Positions 24,701-39,095 of a stretch of DNA of 64,000 nucleotides are shown here, one piece after another. The notes below the pieces were generated by a model that ran no database searches, was not told the origin of the DNA, and worked only from the letters and a program-made list of their open reading frames with translations. The first letter of the stretch is position 1, and each line of letters starts with the position of its first letter. The DNA comes from Glandiceps talaboti (lineage: Eukaryota > Hemichordata > Enteropneusta > Spengelidae), in NCBI RefSeq assembly GCF_964340395.1, contig NC_135558.1, positions 12,380,001 through 12,444,000 of the forward strand. Direction: 5' to 3'. A program made the position numbers and the translations under genes.

Positions 24701-27700
24701 GCAATGTAAATAATGTTATACATGTAATATATAAAAGTTTTGAGAATAATGAATCCCAAATGAATATGTTGTTAACATGATTTGATCCAACAAAACTGAA
24801 CAACTACTAGCAAAGCTAGCAAAAAGCCTTGGTTATACGTATGTTACACAAAGATATATTCTATTACAACACACAGCTGCATGTAGGCTTGAGAGTTTAA
24901 ATTTCTATTCACAGCTTGCTTAAAGTTAGAATTACAGTTCTTTTCAGAGAAGCTTGCCCAAACTGTTAAACAAACTATCAAGATCAGTGAGCCTTATCAC
25001 AAGGTTTTATGTTGAGATAGACACTAGAAAGATATAACACACCAACATCACATACACAGTGTGGACTCTTTATTTAGTTAATGATATAAACAGTAACTGC
25101 ATGAAAGAAACAGTTCAGTTGGCTGCTGACCATGGATTTTGTTTGAACTTTAAGAAATTATATCTCGTGTCTATTGTAATTGTAGTAGTGTGCATGTTAT
25201 TACTGTTTATATCATTAACTAAATAAAGAGTTGACACTGTGTAAGTGATGTGTGTGTGTTATGTTTATGATGTCTATCTCAACATGAAACCTTGTGATCA
25301 GGCTCACTGATTTTGATAGTTCATTTAATAGCTTGGGCAAGCTTCTTCAAAAACAGCCATATTCTGTAATGATACCATGCACAGGCATTATAACTTGCAG
25401 CAAAGAGACGTATATGAGACCTTGTAGAGACTTATACTTTATAGATGGTACCTATGGGTTTAAAATTAACAGTGACAGTGGTTTACCAAGGTTTACTTCA
25501 TCACATGATATTCACTTTTGCAGTCTCTAGTTGAAGGAGACATATAGAGGAGTTAATAGACCCTCATGTAGGCATAGCTTTTCATATTTATAAACTATTT
25601 ACAAACTTTGGTGACTGTTTTCCATAAAGTTTGACTACTTAGAATGGTTTGAAAGTTTGCTGTCATTTTATTAGAAGGCTCTCAGAAATAACAAATGAAA
25701 TATATGCTCCTATTATGGTGAGAACATGGAGTTGTCGACAGCCAGAATGAATTTTTATGACTTTGACAATACCGTAATGTCTAACTTTGATCATAAATTG
25801 GTCAAAATAGACATCAATATCAAAGCATTCACATGTGTACTCTGTTAGCATTAAGATTGACAGGAAGTTTGTGATGTAATGAATGGATAACAATCACTTT
25901 ATACTAAATAGAGTTATTCTGGGAACACTCTGAGATTACAACCACAACAGAGTGACTATAGAGTTTCAATTAGGCAGCATGTTTCTTAAACATCAAACAA
26001 AAAGTTTTTTTTGTTAGAAATTACAAAATACTGACATTGATAACATGCAAACATATTAAATGATACTATTTATCTCACTATCAACAGACAAAAACCATCC
26101 CTGTCGGATGAAACACAGAAGATTCAAACAGAAAAACTGTTCATTTGTGTTCAGAGTGAGATAAAATGTAACATTCCATGTGTGTGCATGCTACCAGTGT
26201 CAGTATTTTATTCATGTAATTCGTAACAAAAAATGTTGTGTGTGAGATCATGTATACAACATTGTGTAGCATAACTGAAATGCTATAGTCTCTCTAGTTT
26301 GGTAGTAACTGTGTTGATAATAGCACAAGTTTTCAGGTACATACAGCCTCCTTCTGGAAATGTCAGTGAATGAAGTGAAATGGGAGTGAGTTTAACTTTC
26401 ACTTCATTCACACATCTAAAGGAGGCTACATGCCTCTAAAAGCTCATGCAATTCTTAATTGAGTTACTCTTGGAATGCTACCATAAGACCTCTAATTACA
26501 TTTACTACATATAGATTAACAAAGCTATACCCAGATATTAACAATAATTAGAAGCTACATCATTCTGCAGTTTGTAAAGATGACAAACATTAGCTACCAA
26601 ATTTCTCACGCATAACAATAAATGCTATGATTAAAAAGAAGAGCACATGGCATGGCAAGGCAAGGCAAGGCACAACAGCGCATACAAGAAACGAAACACA
26701 ACAAGATGCAACAACAAAAGTGATGTCAGATATTAGAACAAGAAATAAACAGAACTGAGAAATGCAGGCAATAAACAGCAGACGTGTTAAAATTGAACAA
26801 AGCAGAGAGAACTTGAACTTTACATGTTATATGACGAAGCCAGGAAAATCAAAGGATGTCCTCAAGTGAAATAATTACACCTGTTCCCCCGTTAAATTTC
26901 ATAATGAAATGCTCCTGAATTGATAACATTAATGAGATTATACTAAAACAGAGAGACTTTAGGGGTGAACTGATGAAATTATCTACATACTTGAGATGTG
27001 AAAACTAAACAAATCATTTTTTTTACCTTTTCTAATTGTTCTTGTAATTTTCTGTACTGGCTTTTCTGTAGCAATGAATGGAACAGCGCAAAAAGATTGT
27101 TTTAGACTCTTTGCACAGTACAAACTTGGAGCTACTATAACTTAACATGATAAAGCAAATTGGGAATGCTGACAAAACACAAACATAAACAGATAGATGC
27201 ATGTAATGGGAAAGCAGGACGCAAAATAATTTTGACCATAAACAGCTAATATTCCAAATGTATGATTTCACAGAATTTCATAGATTAATATGCATTTACA
27301 TAGGTGTTGACACCAGAGGCAATATTTTGTATTCACCAAACTACTGTGATCAAAATAAAAAAACATATAATTTTCCATATTTGAAGAAAGCTCTATGGTA
27401 TGAAAATCACATTATTACATATGTACCAGAGATTACTTGCACTGATGTACCCACATACTAGTGGTATTTGCACTGCCATGTAATACTGAAAATGTTACTA
27501 CACACTTGTATGCAAATGATATGCAAATGAATGCTCAACTTTTCTTTACACATGAAATTGTGTGATCACACAATGATTTTTATAGATTTTAGCTTACTGA
27601 GGTAAACATATGTAATAATAACAGAACCCCATGCCAAGTGAATGCCAGTGTACGTACTTTGGTATTTGCAACGGTGCTTGTGCCATCTTCTGCTACAACT

Positions 27701-30700
27701 TCTCTCACTACGCTCGTGAAAGCACTGCCGCAGAGAACACCACAAACATTTGTGCAAATACCCCGAGTACACCACACTTGCACTCATGTCACAGGGTTCT
27801 GTCGTATCATTTTCCATGTTCATAGCTTCGAAAGTAGAACAACTATCTTCTCTTTCCTCCTTTGCCTTACTGTTTCAGAAGTCAGTTTTGTTACTATTAC
27901 CACAGAAAGAGAAACATGTATATTACCGACATGCAACATGCATATGAACATATATTAAAACAAAATCACTTACCAATTCGTCTTGCTGTAACGTAAGTTG
28001 TTGGTTGGATTGCATATTGTGTTCTAACTCTGATGCTAGTTCACGATTACGAGACTGAAATAAACAAGCCATACAAATAGATATTGTGAATTCACCCACT
28101 GAGATAGCAGGTGTGATTTGTAAGTATTATTTTAACATAGGGACCCCACTCCCCTCAATCCATTCATTATACCACTAGTCTTAATACAAAATCGTCTCAA
28201 GAATATATTCAAAACTGTTTGCCCTTTACAAATACCTGTACTATTAAAATTATAAGAAGTGTTTTCCACAACATGCTCTCAATATTATACATTAATTACC
28301 CTTGCATGGACTTAATGGACTTTCTCTAAACTACTTTGGGGAACATACCGATACATTCATTGTTGCACTGGGAAAGTACATCTACTCTGTCATATCCTAC
28401 CAGGTACCCATTTATACAACTGGGTAAATCAATACACAGGACTTCTTTAACAATTATCCATACAATAAGAAAAATTCAGTTTGGCTCTACAGTAACTCGT
28501 TGATGGTCTTAGCATAAATGAAATGAAACCCTCAAAATGCCTAACAATATTCAATAAAAGTAAAGATGGGGGGGGGGGGGGGGGGGCACTCGATAGAAAT
28601 GACAATACATGTATCACTTAGGAGTATGCATTTTCAAGTGTTTTTCTAAATTGGGGTATAGATTTGAGGAGGTTGGTCTAAAATGGGGGTCATCTAGCCT
28701 TGGTCAAAAGCCATCCCATAATGCAATGATGTCTTACAGAATGACAAATTGGTCCAAATTGGGGGTATATTTTTTTCTGAAATTGTCACAAAATGGGGTC
28801 TGGGATTTAGCATCACATATCCCTACCAAATCATCGAGTGCCCTTCCCCCCTCCTCCCCAAACTACACAACCTGTTTGCTTCTTACACACTTTTACCACA
28901 TACCTCAAGCTCCCTGATCCCAGAATCCTCCTCTGTTACTTGTTCCCCTGTGCTATTCAAAAATGATGCCTATGTTGGGAAGGAAGGAAACACCAAGGAC
29001 TGAGGTAAACCTTACTACCACTTGCAAATCATGCAAATACACAATGTATACATGTATACGTGTTGTTCCAATAATTTCACCCTCCCTACAGCTAATTCCC
29101 AGAGTTAATCTTTGTGGTTGGTCAAAACGATTTTTCTTTCGCCAAATTGGATACAAGGCCACACTGATGTTGATATGCACTTATAGATGTTATGTGAAAA
29201 AAAGTGTTAGCTAGTTTTATTATTGGAACAACACATACTATTTGGCCCAAGCAATGTCTTTCCAAACATTCAGTTACAGTCAAAATTTGAATAAGATGGG
29301 ATAATGTTTTTGATACCATGCACGAGGCAATTTGAACAAACAATACGGAATATATACTCTGGTTGTTTTACGTCATGACACATGTGTCTATGTCATGACA
29401 ACGTGTGTCCATGTCACTGGTTCTGCTGTGTTCCAAATATGAGTCAAAACGTTCAAAATTGCCATTACTTTCCCTAATTTTTCTTTTTTATTACTGGCGC
29501 TGGTATAATTATGTTTTTCTCCAATATTTTTCTTCATTTAAGCAGGAAAATACTTGTGACCTAAGGGTTGTCACTACTCATACTCATCTAGCAACTCCTA
29601 ATGACAAAGGCCCCTTAGGTCACTTGTAATTTCCTTAGCAGAATATTAGGAATAACATCTAAATATGTTCATCTTATACTGGAATAGAATAAATTTACAG
29701 GAACACTGTTCAACATTTCATAACATGTAGCTGTACCACGATACTGAACCTTTCATTAGGATGGACAGTGGTCTAGAAACTGGTAGTCCCATAAGTACTA
29801 TTTTGTGTTTTATTTCATGTAGCTTCAATATTTTCACAAATTTTATGTTAGCTTCGGTTTTAATACTTCAACATACATGTACTGTATTTTACACATTATC
29901 TATTGGGTAATTCATTAAATGAGTTGATAAAGTGGCCAAATCAGCGAACTAATTACAAGAAAGTGATGAAGCACTGTGTATAAAATTCTAATGCCAAATG
30001 GCTATATTACAAATCAGCTAGTATGTTTTCAGCTTCCTGTATGTCTACCAAACATGTTTTAGATAACAAATTGCATTGAAATGTTTCTGACCTTTGACCT
30101 TTTCCTGTGATAAAGTAAGGTTCAGATATCAGTTTCAAGATCTATACACAGAATACACACTAAATTTGACATATTTGTAAAATCTTAATAGGCCATTCCA
30201 GACTGCAAACAGGAAATTGAGAATACAGCGCCCTCCCTCAAATTGGGCTTATCATCACCTCATTGTACTGTTTTGTCCCTTGGTATTCTGTAGAAGTGTA
30301 AATCGGGGCTGCTTTTTTATATTGTTCAGTCATCGAGGAAAGCAGCAGTGCTCCATGATTAACTGAGCAACCTATACCATGTATACCCCAATGTACACAC
30401 AGGCTGGAAGCAGAGCGCCACCATGGCAAATTTTGGAAAGGCCTATTCACAGAGTTGGTTAATTTGTCAAATTAGTCAATAACATGACAAGTAATTAATC
30501 AATTATTTTACATCTCACATAACTAACTTGCTTCTTGTAAATTACTGAGCCCACTGTAAGATCCCCCCCCCCTCCCCCACCTTGTACATATAAGCACTTT
30601 TGTTGTCATATCCGAACATAAAATTCACATGTTTAAAAGCCAAATTTGGGCTTTCAAACAGACCTTAAAATTCAAGTGATTACCATGCTAGACAATTCAT

Positions 30701-33700
30701 GTGCACAAATTGATTTCGTCAAAGGTGTACCATGACATATTTGATTATCAACATGTGATCTGGCCCACTTCCATGTTAACACAATATCAGATGACGCAAT
30801 CAAAATTGATATATATTCCTTTGTACCTTGGTAACATATGGTGTGATCTATGTATTATCTTTTCAAATGTCACAGACGTTAAGCCAATTACTCCCACAGA
30901 AACTGGTACACAGTATTAATTGAAATGTTAGATTATCACTACCGATGAACTAAATTCCTGAGTGTTATGTTTGGTTATATTATGTTATGTTATGTTATGT
31001 TATGTTATTGTTCATTACGGTTTCCTATGTGAACTTAACAAATGAAATTATGCAGTCACATCCAGTCCTCTGCTTATAGGACACAAAGAATATCAAATTA
31101 AATACATAAATAAATAGACACAGACCTCTCAGTTGTAAATAAAGTTTTTCCTGCGGTTAAAAGCCTCATGTGAAGTGTTTGCAGTATCGATGGGAAATTT
31201 TAGTATTGCATACTCAAAAGTTGTTTGCATATATGTAAATTTGTCAACAACTCAAACAATGCACACAAGGTGATTCATAGTACTGTGGCTAGCAAAGACA
31301 CTTAATCCTGTTTTCCCAACTTGTAATCAATCCCTCTCCCCAAAATGCTCCCCCCCCACCCTCACACCCAGTAGAAAGAAGATTAAGGTATGAATTCAGG
31401 GTTAGGGAATTAAAATTGACTTCAAAAAACGATGATACTAAAGTTCTGCACATAACACAGAATATGCATTACATACAAAAATAAGATAAAAATTTGTTTT
31501 AAATTTGTGTATATGTACAATACATGATATACAACATGCAATACCCCAATGCTTGAATTCCATGGACTTGGATAAGAACTATCTTTTCAGTGGAGCCATG
31601 AGCATTACTGAACATCATTCTTTTGTTATATGGCTCTACCATAGAACAGTTTGTCACAGTGACTGCTAAGTTACTTATAAATAAATATTCCCTATGCTAA
31701 TAGTCTGGATGCCAACTGTGGTCTAACCACAGTGAGTGAAGGTATAAATCATGTAGCGTTACTGTATAGGAACTAGACTACTATGTTACATGTAAATAAT
31801 GACACACCAAATATAACATACTAGCTGAGCATTCAACAGGCAAATATGTGTTTTAAAACATGCATTTTCCTTATTCATCATGCAAATAAGAGAAGTCAAA
31901 TCTGACAAGGCACATACCTCTGACACTAGTCCGTTAATTTGCCTTGACATTTGGCGAAGACTTTCACTGGAAGACATAGGCCTGTAATGTACAAGATATA
32001 CATATGTTAGTGTCCATCATTATCTGTTAGCTGATCATAACTAATGGAAGACATAGACATGTAGTTTACAAGATACACGTATACATGTACTAGTATAACT
32101 TTTGAACTGATAAAAGACAGGAGACCCAATAGTTGGCAAAAACAATCAACCACTTTCTTTGTACATTGTATATCTACATTTTAAGACTACTTTCAATATA
32201 TTTCCACTATACTTGTATAGCTCTTCAAGCAAAATTTATGACAAAGTTCAAAAAATAATGGGAACATTTTGAGGCATACATGCAAATGCAAGCACTGCAG
32301 AAGCAGTTACACAGACACTGGTTGTTGAGACATAGAACAACCAGGGTATAAATTTCATATTTTTTTATTCAATTTGGCTTGTGCATGGTATAATTGTGTT
32401 GATATATTTGATATTACCTCCATGCCTTGAAAATTAGCTACATCTTGGCCTTTACAATTCTTTGGACAACTTTAACATGTACATATACATATACACATGA
32501 ATAGTGTTTATGGACAATACAAGTGAAGCAAACAAATACATTTGATTCTGGAAAGTGCATTGTGTATGGTTCCAAGAATCAAAACCATTTCTTCAAAGGT
32601 TTCTTTCTACATATCCTTTCAAAAGATGTATTAATACTTGCCTTTCTGAGGCCGTGTTTGATGATGTTGTTGAACTGTTGTCAGACACAGTATCGTTATT
32701 TGAAGTATTCTGCAAGATATAAATTAACCAAGTAAGATATTTGGAAGTTAAATGTTGACAGATTACACAACTAGTCTTTTAAATATACACAGAAATTACA
32801 ATGAAATTCACATGACCAGCATGAAAGGAATAGACACAACTGTAATTTTCAAGATAAACTCAATTGATAAGACCCCTGTATATAAACAATTACACTCTTT
32901 GGAAAGTTCAATTCACCAAGTGTGTCTATTTGATAACAAGAGGTCCTAAAATACAAGCCATTAATATCTAGACTGACTGTTACTAAGCACACTATTTTTT
33001 ATAGACAATGTTGCAATACAATGGATTGAACCTTAGACTGAGATTGAACACAAGACATCATTGTATTTTACAACCTCCTGTTATCAGATACTACACTCGG
33101 TTTGAACTGAACTTTCCGAAGAGTGTAACTGTTTATATACAGGGGTGCTATCAATTGAGTTTATCTTAAAAATCACAGTTTTGTCTGTCCTTTCACAATG
33201 TTCATGTGAATTTCATTGTAAACCTCTAACGGCTCAAGAGAAGGTGTCTTTCACTCCTAGCTTGTTCTTTTTTGTAGTCATGTCCCTAACACAATTTATC
33301 GACTGGCTGTGGTGAAAAAGCTCAGGTATATCATATTTGCTTGACTGCCACCCAACTATTCCAGCATAATTGAAGGGTACTGAGAGCTTTCCCTACACAA
33401 GTGTTTTCCATGGGAACCAACTTGCCAAAGGGATGTATAGTGTACAACACAGAGAGTTAACGTTACACGTGCTTTTGGGAGTGCATTTTACAAAGTGAAA
33501 AGTCCAATGATGTTACCTTTTTTTCTAAATTTTCCATTTTAAATAATAAATATTCTTATATTCTCCATAATATAGAAAATATGTACACATGTGTGTACAC
33601 ACACACTCGCACATACAATGTACACACAGGCATCCATCCATCCATCCATCCATCCATCCACCCACCCACCCATCCATCTACCCACTAATCGATCCATCAA

Positions 33701-36700
33701 AAGTTATCATCTTTAGATAATACTCTACTCTCTGATCTATATACTTATGCAGTTCCAAATATTGTACAATTCAAAATCTTGGCTATATGTAACTTGCTTA
33801 AGCTGTTCTTGAATTAATTAAAAAATGTTGACAGGTATCTTCACTGAGTGTCAGTTCTACTGTTTATGTGGGTAATGTAGTGGCGGTTAAAGTAAATATA
33901 ATATGTCAAATTTAGACAATTTATTCAGATCCAATGTCGAAAAAAGGTTTTTGTATGAAATGAAAACAAATACTAAACAGAACTGTGCATGGTGTTTTGT
34001 ACAATACCTTAGAATATGCATGCATGTATGTATGCAATCTGATGAGCAATAGCCACCTACAATCAAAACTGAGCATGCTCAGATGCAAGGACTGTGGGAT
34101 TTTTGTAGTTCCTATAATGCCTATCTGGTGTGATCAGAAGTAGAATCCTCCAGGGTCTGGGTAACTAAGACTAGACTATTTGTTCAAATTTTGTTGGTAT
34201 AACTAATACAACAAATTGTTTACAACGGTGATGAATTTATTTTTATCAATAAAACGATATATGATGCTCCATTTAAGATGGCAGGCATGCCTGTGCCCTG
34301 CTCTGCTGATTGTTTTATAACCATACATGATGCATTCATTCAGTGGAATGACACATTCCCAAGATGCACTATTCAAAATGGCAGGCTTGTCAGTTCCCTG
34401 TTTTTCTTCTCAAATGTACATACAGACTTCTACAAAATCAACAATTTCACAGACCAAGCAATGTATAAATGCATTTACAAAATGAAAACTTCAGTTAACA
34501 CTTACAACACCCTATGCAACTCATCATACAGTGCAATGCAGTGTTTTTACGCAAAAGCCATGCTTACAACAGTGCAACATCAAAAAAACTACACAATGAC
34601 GCAGGGTAGTGAGACAAACAAATAAACAAACAGTCAAACAAATAAACATAAATAATGACTTAATGATCTTACAGGTATTTCTATAGATTCAGTTGTATTA
34701 GTAGTAGTAGAATTGGTTCTTGGTTCAGTTGGTTGTTGTGAAACGCTAGTATTTTCTGTGCTTGCTTTCTCTTTCTTTGAGCTACTTGATTTGTTCTTCT
34801 TAGGCTTATTGGCTGGTGTACTATTCCTGGATTTGGACGGTGCTGGAGAATTGGAAGGTGTTTTTCCTGTCGTCTTCTGTTGTTGGAACTGTTTTAGCTG
34901 ATGAAGTGGATAGGAAACACACACATTTAGCATTGAACAAGTTGGAGAAACTCTGCTCTGCTGTGCATTCTCAAGTGTTTTAGCTTTTTATGCACAGCTG
35001 GGAAGCCAACCAGCATCAAGCGCCACAGCGTTTTTTTTCCCTTCATATTTTTTAACATAGTTAACAAGTTTACTTTAGATTATTGTCATCTTTCCATTAC
35101 ATTTGTTTTTGGTAAAAGGTTACTATGTACTATACTAAGACAGAAAGAAATATCATTGTGGGTACTCCATTTTGCTATTGGTCTCGCTGTAAGCAAAAGC
35201 AATATGGAACCATCACTACGACAAATCTTTGGCCGCGACGATGATGACAACAAGGGCTACCAATACTATTACTACTACTACCACTACCACTACCACTACC
35301 ACTACCACCATTACTACCACTACCACTACTACTAATACTACCACTACCACTACCACTGCCACTGCCACTACCACCACTACTATTACTATTAATAGTTTTG
35401 TTTTCCTGCACTCCTGACATGACAATATTGATGTGTGCTTTACAAAATAATGTGCCAATGACTTCTACTTTTTATTTAAGATGATTTACATAGCAAAGTA
35501 TTTGATCCCAATCACCTTGGAGCATTAGTGTCCTTTCGTATGTTGTGTTTTTGAAAATCATTAGATATTATTCCCCAATATTTTCCTTCGTTTAGCCAAG
35601 GAAAATATGGGTGACCTAAGGGGCCTTGTGACTACGAGTTGCTAGATGAGTAGTGACAAACCCTTAGGTCACCCATATTTTCTGGCTGAATGAAGCAAAA
35701 ATATTAGAGAATAACATAATTATACCTCCTCAAGCATAATTCATGAAAAATCAGGAAAATAACGGCATTATTTTGCAACATTTTTTATTCATATTTTGAG
35801 CACCGCAGAATCAGTGATGATGACATGGGTGCCATGATGTAGAACAACCAGGGTATAATGTATATAGCCCATATTTTCTGTTCAAAGATAATATCTTGGC
35901 TTGGCTTGTGCATGGTATAATTAGACAATATTCCTTTACAGTAGTCCCAACCACAATCTGATTCAAATCACTAGATGTTTTGGTCTTGTTTAATTTGATC
36001 TTTTGAATTATACATGAATGTAACATTTTGCAGTGATCACGATGAAAATGTCCACTTATAATTCAACAAAGGAGAAGTCAAGTAAAAATAAAGATAACAA
36101 CATCAAATGGAACACCTAGCCAACCTAAATATATCAGATTACAATCTGGTTGTCCCAATCTGTCCATTTATTATTCATTTTATTTCTACTGTACATGCAT
36201 TTACATGTACACAACACATATGATCAAACTGACCATGAGAAAACTGTAAAATGAACACTCACACAATAGCAAAGCTTTCTTTAAACTACTGGCTGATGCA
36301 AATGTTTTGTTATAATTATAGAATAGTTACAAGGGCTGGGGGTCTGGGTGAGATATTTACGAATTACCCAATTTGGTATTCTAAAATAAAGTTGTAGCTA
36401 GATACAATAAAAATAAAAATTCCATATGTGCATGATATGCAAGTTCAGGCACACAAACAAACACATGCATCCGCCCACAAACACACATTTTATACAGATA
36501 ATGAACAATTTGTATAAATCGTACCATGATAGTTTCCCAAAATACTAGGATACATGTACATACATTTGACTATACATGTATGTACATATATAGACAATTA
36601 TAATACATGTTATGTTTTTGATAACTTCAAGTCTTACAATTTTCAATTCCATATCTTTTGTACATTCTCTCATAATATAGCAATGATCTGTAGTACTGGT

Positions 36701-39064
36701 AATTTGCATTGACATTAAAAAATTAGTACATGTACATTTGTATTTTTAAAATGTTGTTTGAATCACGGTCCCGCTATCACAGACTGTGTTTGAATGTATG
36801 CAAATCACAACACATGTACTGTATCAATTACATCACAGACAAGTCTTGTCTGTGATTACACCAATTTCTACTCATACATACATGTACATGTATGGTTAAA
36901 AATGGTTCTAACAGTTTCACAAAAACATACATGTAGCTGGCATGTGCATACATGTAGATTTCAAACCAGTAAGTTCAAGTACTCTTAAGTTTTATTGCGA
37001 ATGCCCTTCACACATACCATTTACATTACTTGTACATTTATACTGGCAATGCTACAAAATGTAGTTTAGTGTCATTACTGGTGTTTTTAGTACCAAGTTG
37101 TAGATAACCCAAATTGCCTTGACATGCGCACACTTCCATGCTATGACAATCAGAATAATCATTGTATCACATGACAGTTGACACATGCATATATATATAT
37201 ACAGATACAAATGTACATGTACAGTATTGAAGTGATCATAAAATTACAGAATTACCCTTCTTGTGATATTTCACCATTTTCTTGTGACAGAGAAAATCAC
37301 TTGTGGTAATTACCAATTCAGTATTTTTGCCAAGGGGTGTAACAATTAAAATCTACCTGAGCTCCCCAGTATTGTATCAGGATACCCCACCAAAATTATA
37401 ATATTCGCTATGGAAATTTATGCAAGTTTTCCTTACTTGTAAAAACAATGCCCCTGAATAATAAGACATTCATTCATATGCTCCCTTAGCTGAGTTAAGA
37501 AAAATGCATTCATAATTATATCTGTTTTGTAACATGACAACATGACATTATCTTGTACAATTCTTAGTACATATTACAGCACACACATTGAAATATATTG
37601 AACAGAAAGGGAGGGTGGTGGACAACAACAGCACACAAAACATAACAGTGGCGACATACAAAAACATAAGCGACACCCATTGCGCATAGTATACTTTGCT
37701 AACAGCTGGTACAAATAACGAAGTAAAATTTCCAGGTCAAACTGATATCCTTGTAAACCAACAGCCACAGCTTATCTGATAACACACTCAGACTAGGATA
37801 TTATAAAGCAACTGTCAAGCTATCCTGAAAACCAACTATTTTGACATGGATATTTTTTTTCACCTGCATGCTCAGACATGTATTGTAAAATCACACAATG
37901 CTTATTACATAACCAAAGTGTTACATACTACATACAGCATGCCATACTGTACATTCAAGTTTCATGTAGACATACACGACTTAAATGTAAATAGTTTAGG
38001 GAATCATAAATATCTGTAATGTCACATTGAGGCAGTATGTTTTTACCAAGGTTAGTGATCCCACGTAGTAGAGGAAAAAATGTTGATAAATCTTACATGT
38101 TATTTCCATATCTAACAACTGCATACATGTGGTCATGAACTCAATGAAATAGGTGAAGGATTCAGGTATTTTTTTTACCTACTTACCACTGTTACAAAAA
38201 AATACTGCACTACAAAAACACACTGCTCTATTAGAAATGAGAACTATCAACTGATTTCCTGCTCAACAAAATATTACCCAATAAGCAAAGGAAATGTAAC
38301 TGTTCAGAAATTTATTGGAATTCTCTATATCAAAATAAAGACAACCATATAGCTTAATAAGCCTGTCAGCTATCCTGGGGTGGACTTGACCACTTAAGTC
38401 AGTGATAAAACTGTTAAAAATTTGGTTTGTTATGTAGTGACAGTCTATCGGCAAATTCAAAATAAAAGCTATTACTTAGCAATCTATCAGCTAGTCTGTC
38501 CATGACACTGTCACTATGTTAACTCTCACAGTAGACAAGTGATAGCGCAGTCACAGATCAAACACTTTGTATGGACAGGCTAGCTAATGGATCGCTAATG
38601 GCTTGTATCCTACAGGGTGCATTCCTCTATGAAAATCCCTAAATTCTATGTTGTTGGGTCTAATGAGTACCGATATTTAACCAAGTTTAGAAATTTGAAT
38701 GTGGTCCAATCCCATACATTCATTTTGATTTAACAGACAATTCATCATTTCATGGTTAAGGTTTAAGTCATTGAAATAGAAATACACTGTGTCTAAGTCA
38801 CTATGTACCCCTCATCATTACACATGTTTCTATATAAAGTATTTTGGGAGCCAGGGTATACATTTATGTACTTATTTCATGGAATGTCATTTATAGTAAT
38901 ACTACACGTATACATGTATATGTATTTTAGATTTTCAATAAAGCATGTAAACAATAAAATAGACTTGAATCAAATTTCAAGCAACAAATAGGAGACTACT
39001 ATAGATGTTTCAACTTATGTCCACAGATATTGATGAAATGCATATGTGCAAAATTACATGACAA

Positions 39065-39095
<31 letters not shown>

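Noticed and set aside
30186-30447. Possible element with AATAGGCC-TTCCA inverted ends
   Set aside because: Only about 15 bp of imperfect pairing at the ends and no target duplication, too little to claim an insertion.
35175-35458. Gly-Ser, poly-Val and poly-Thr open frames
   Set aside because: Products of the ACT/ACC triplet tract in GOLGA2 intron 1; the gene's exons 1 and 2 join in frame without it.
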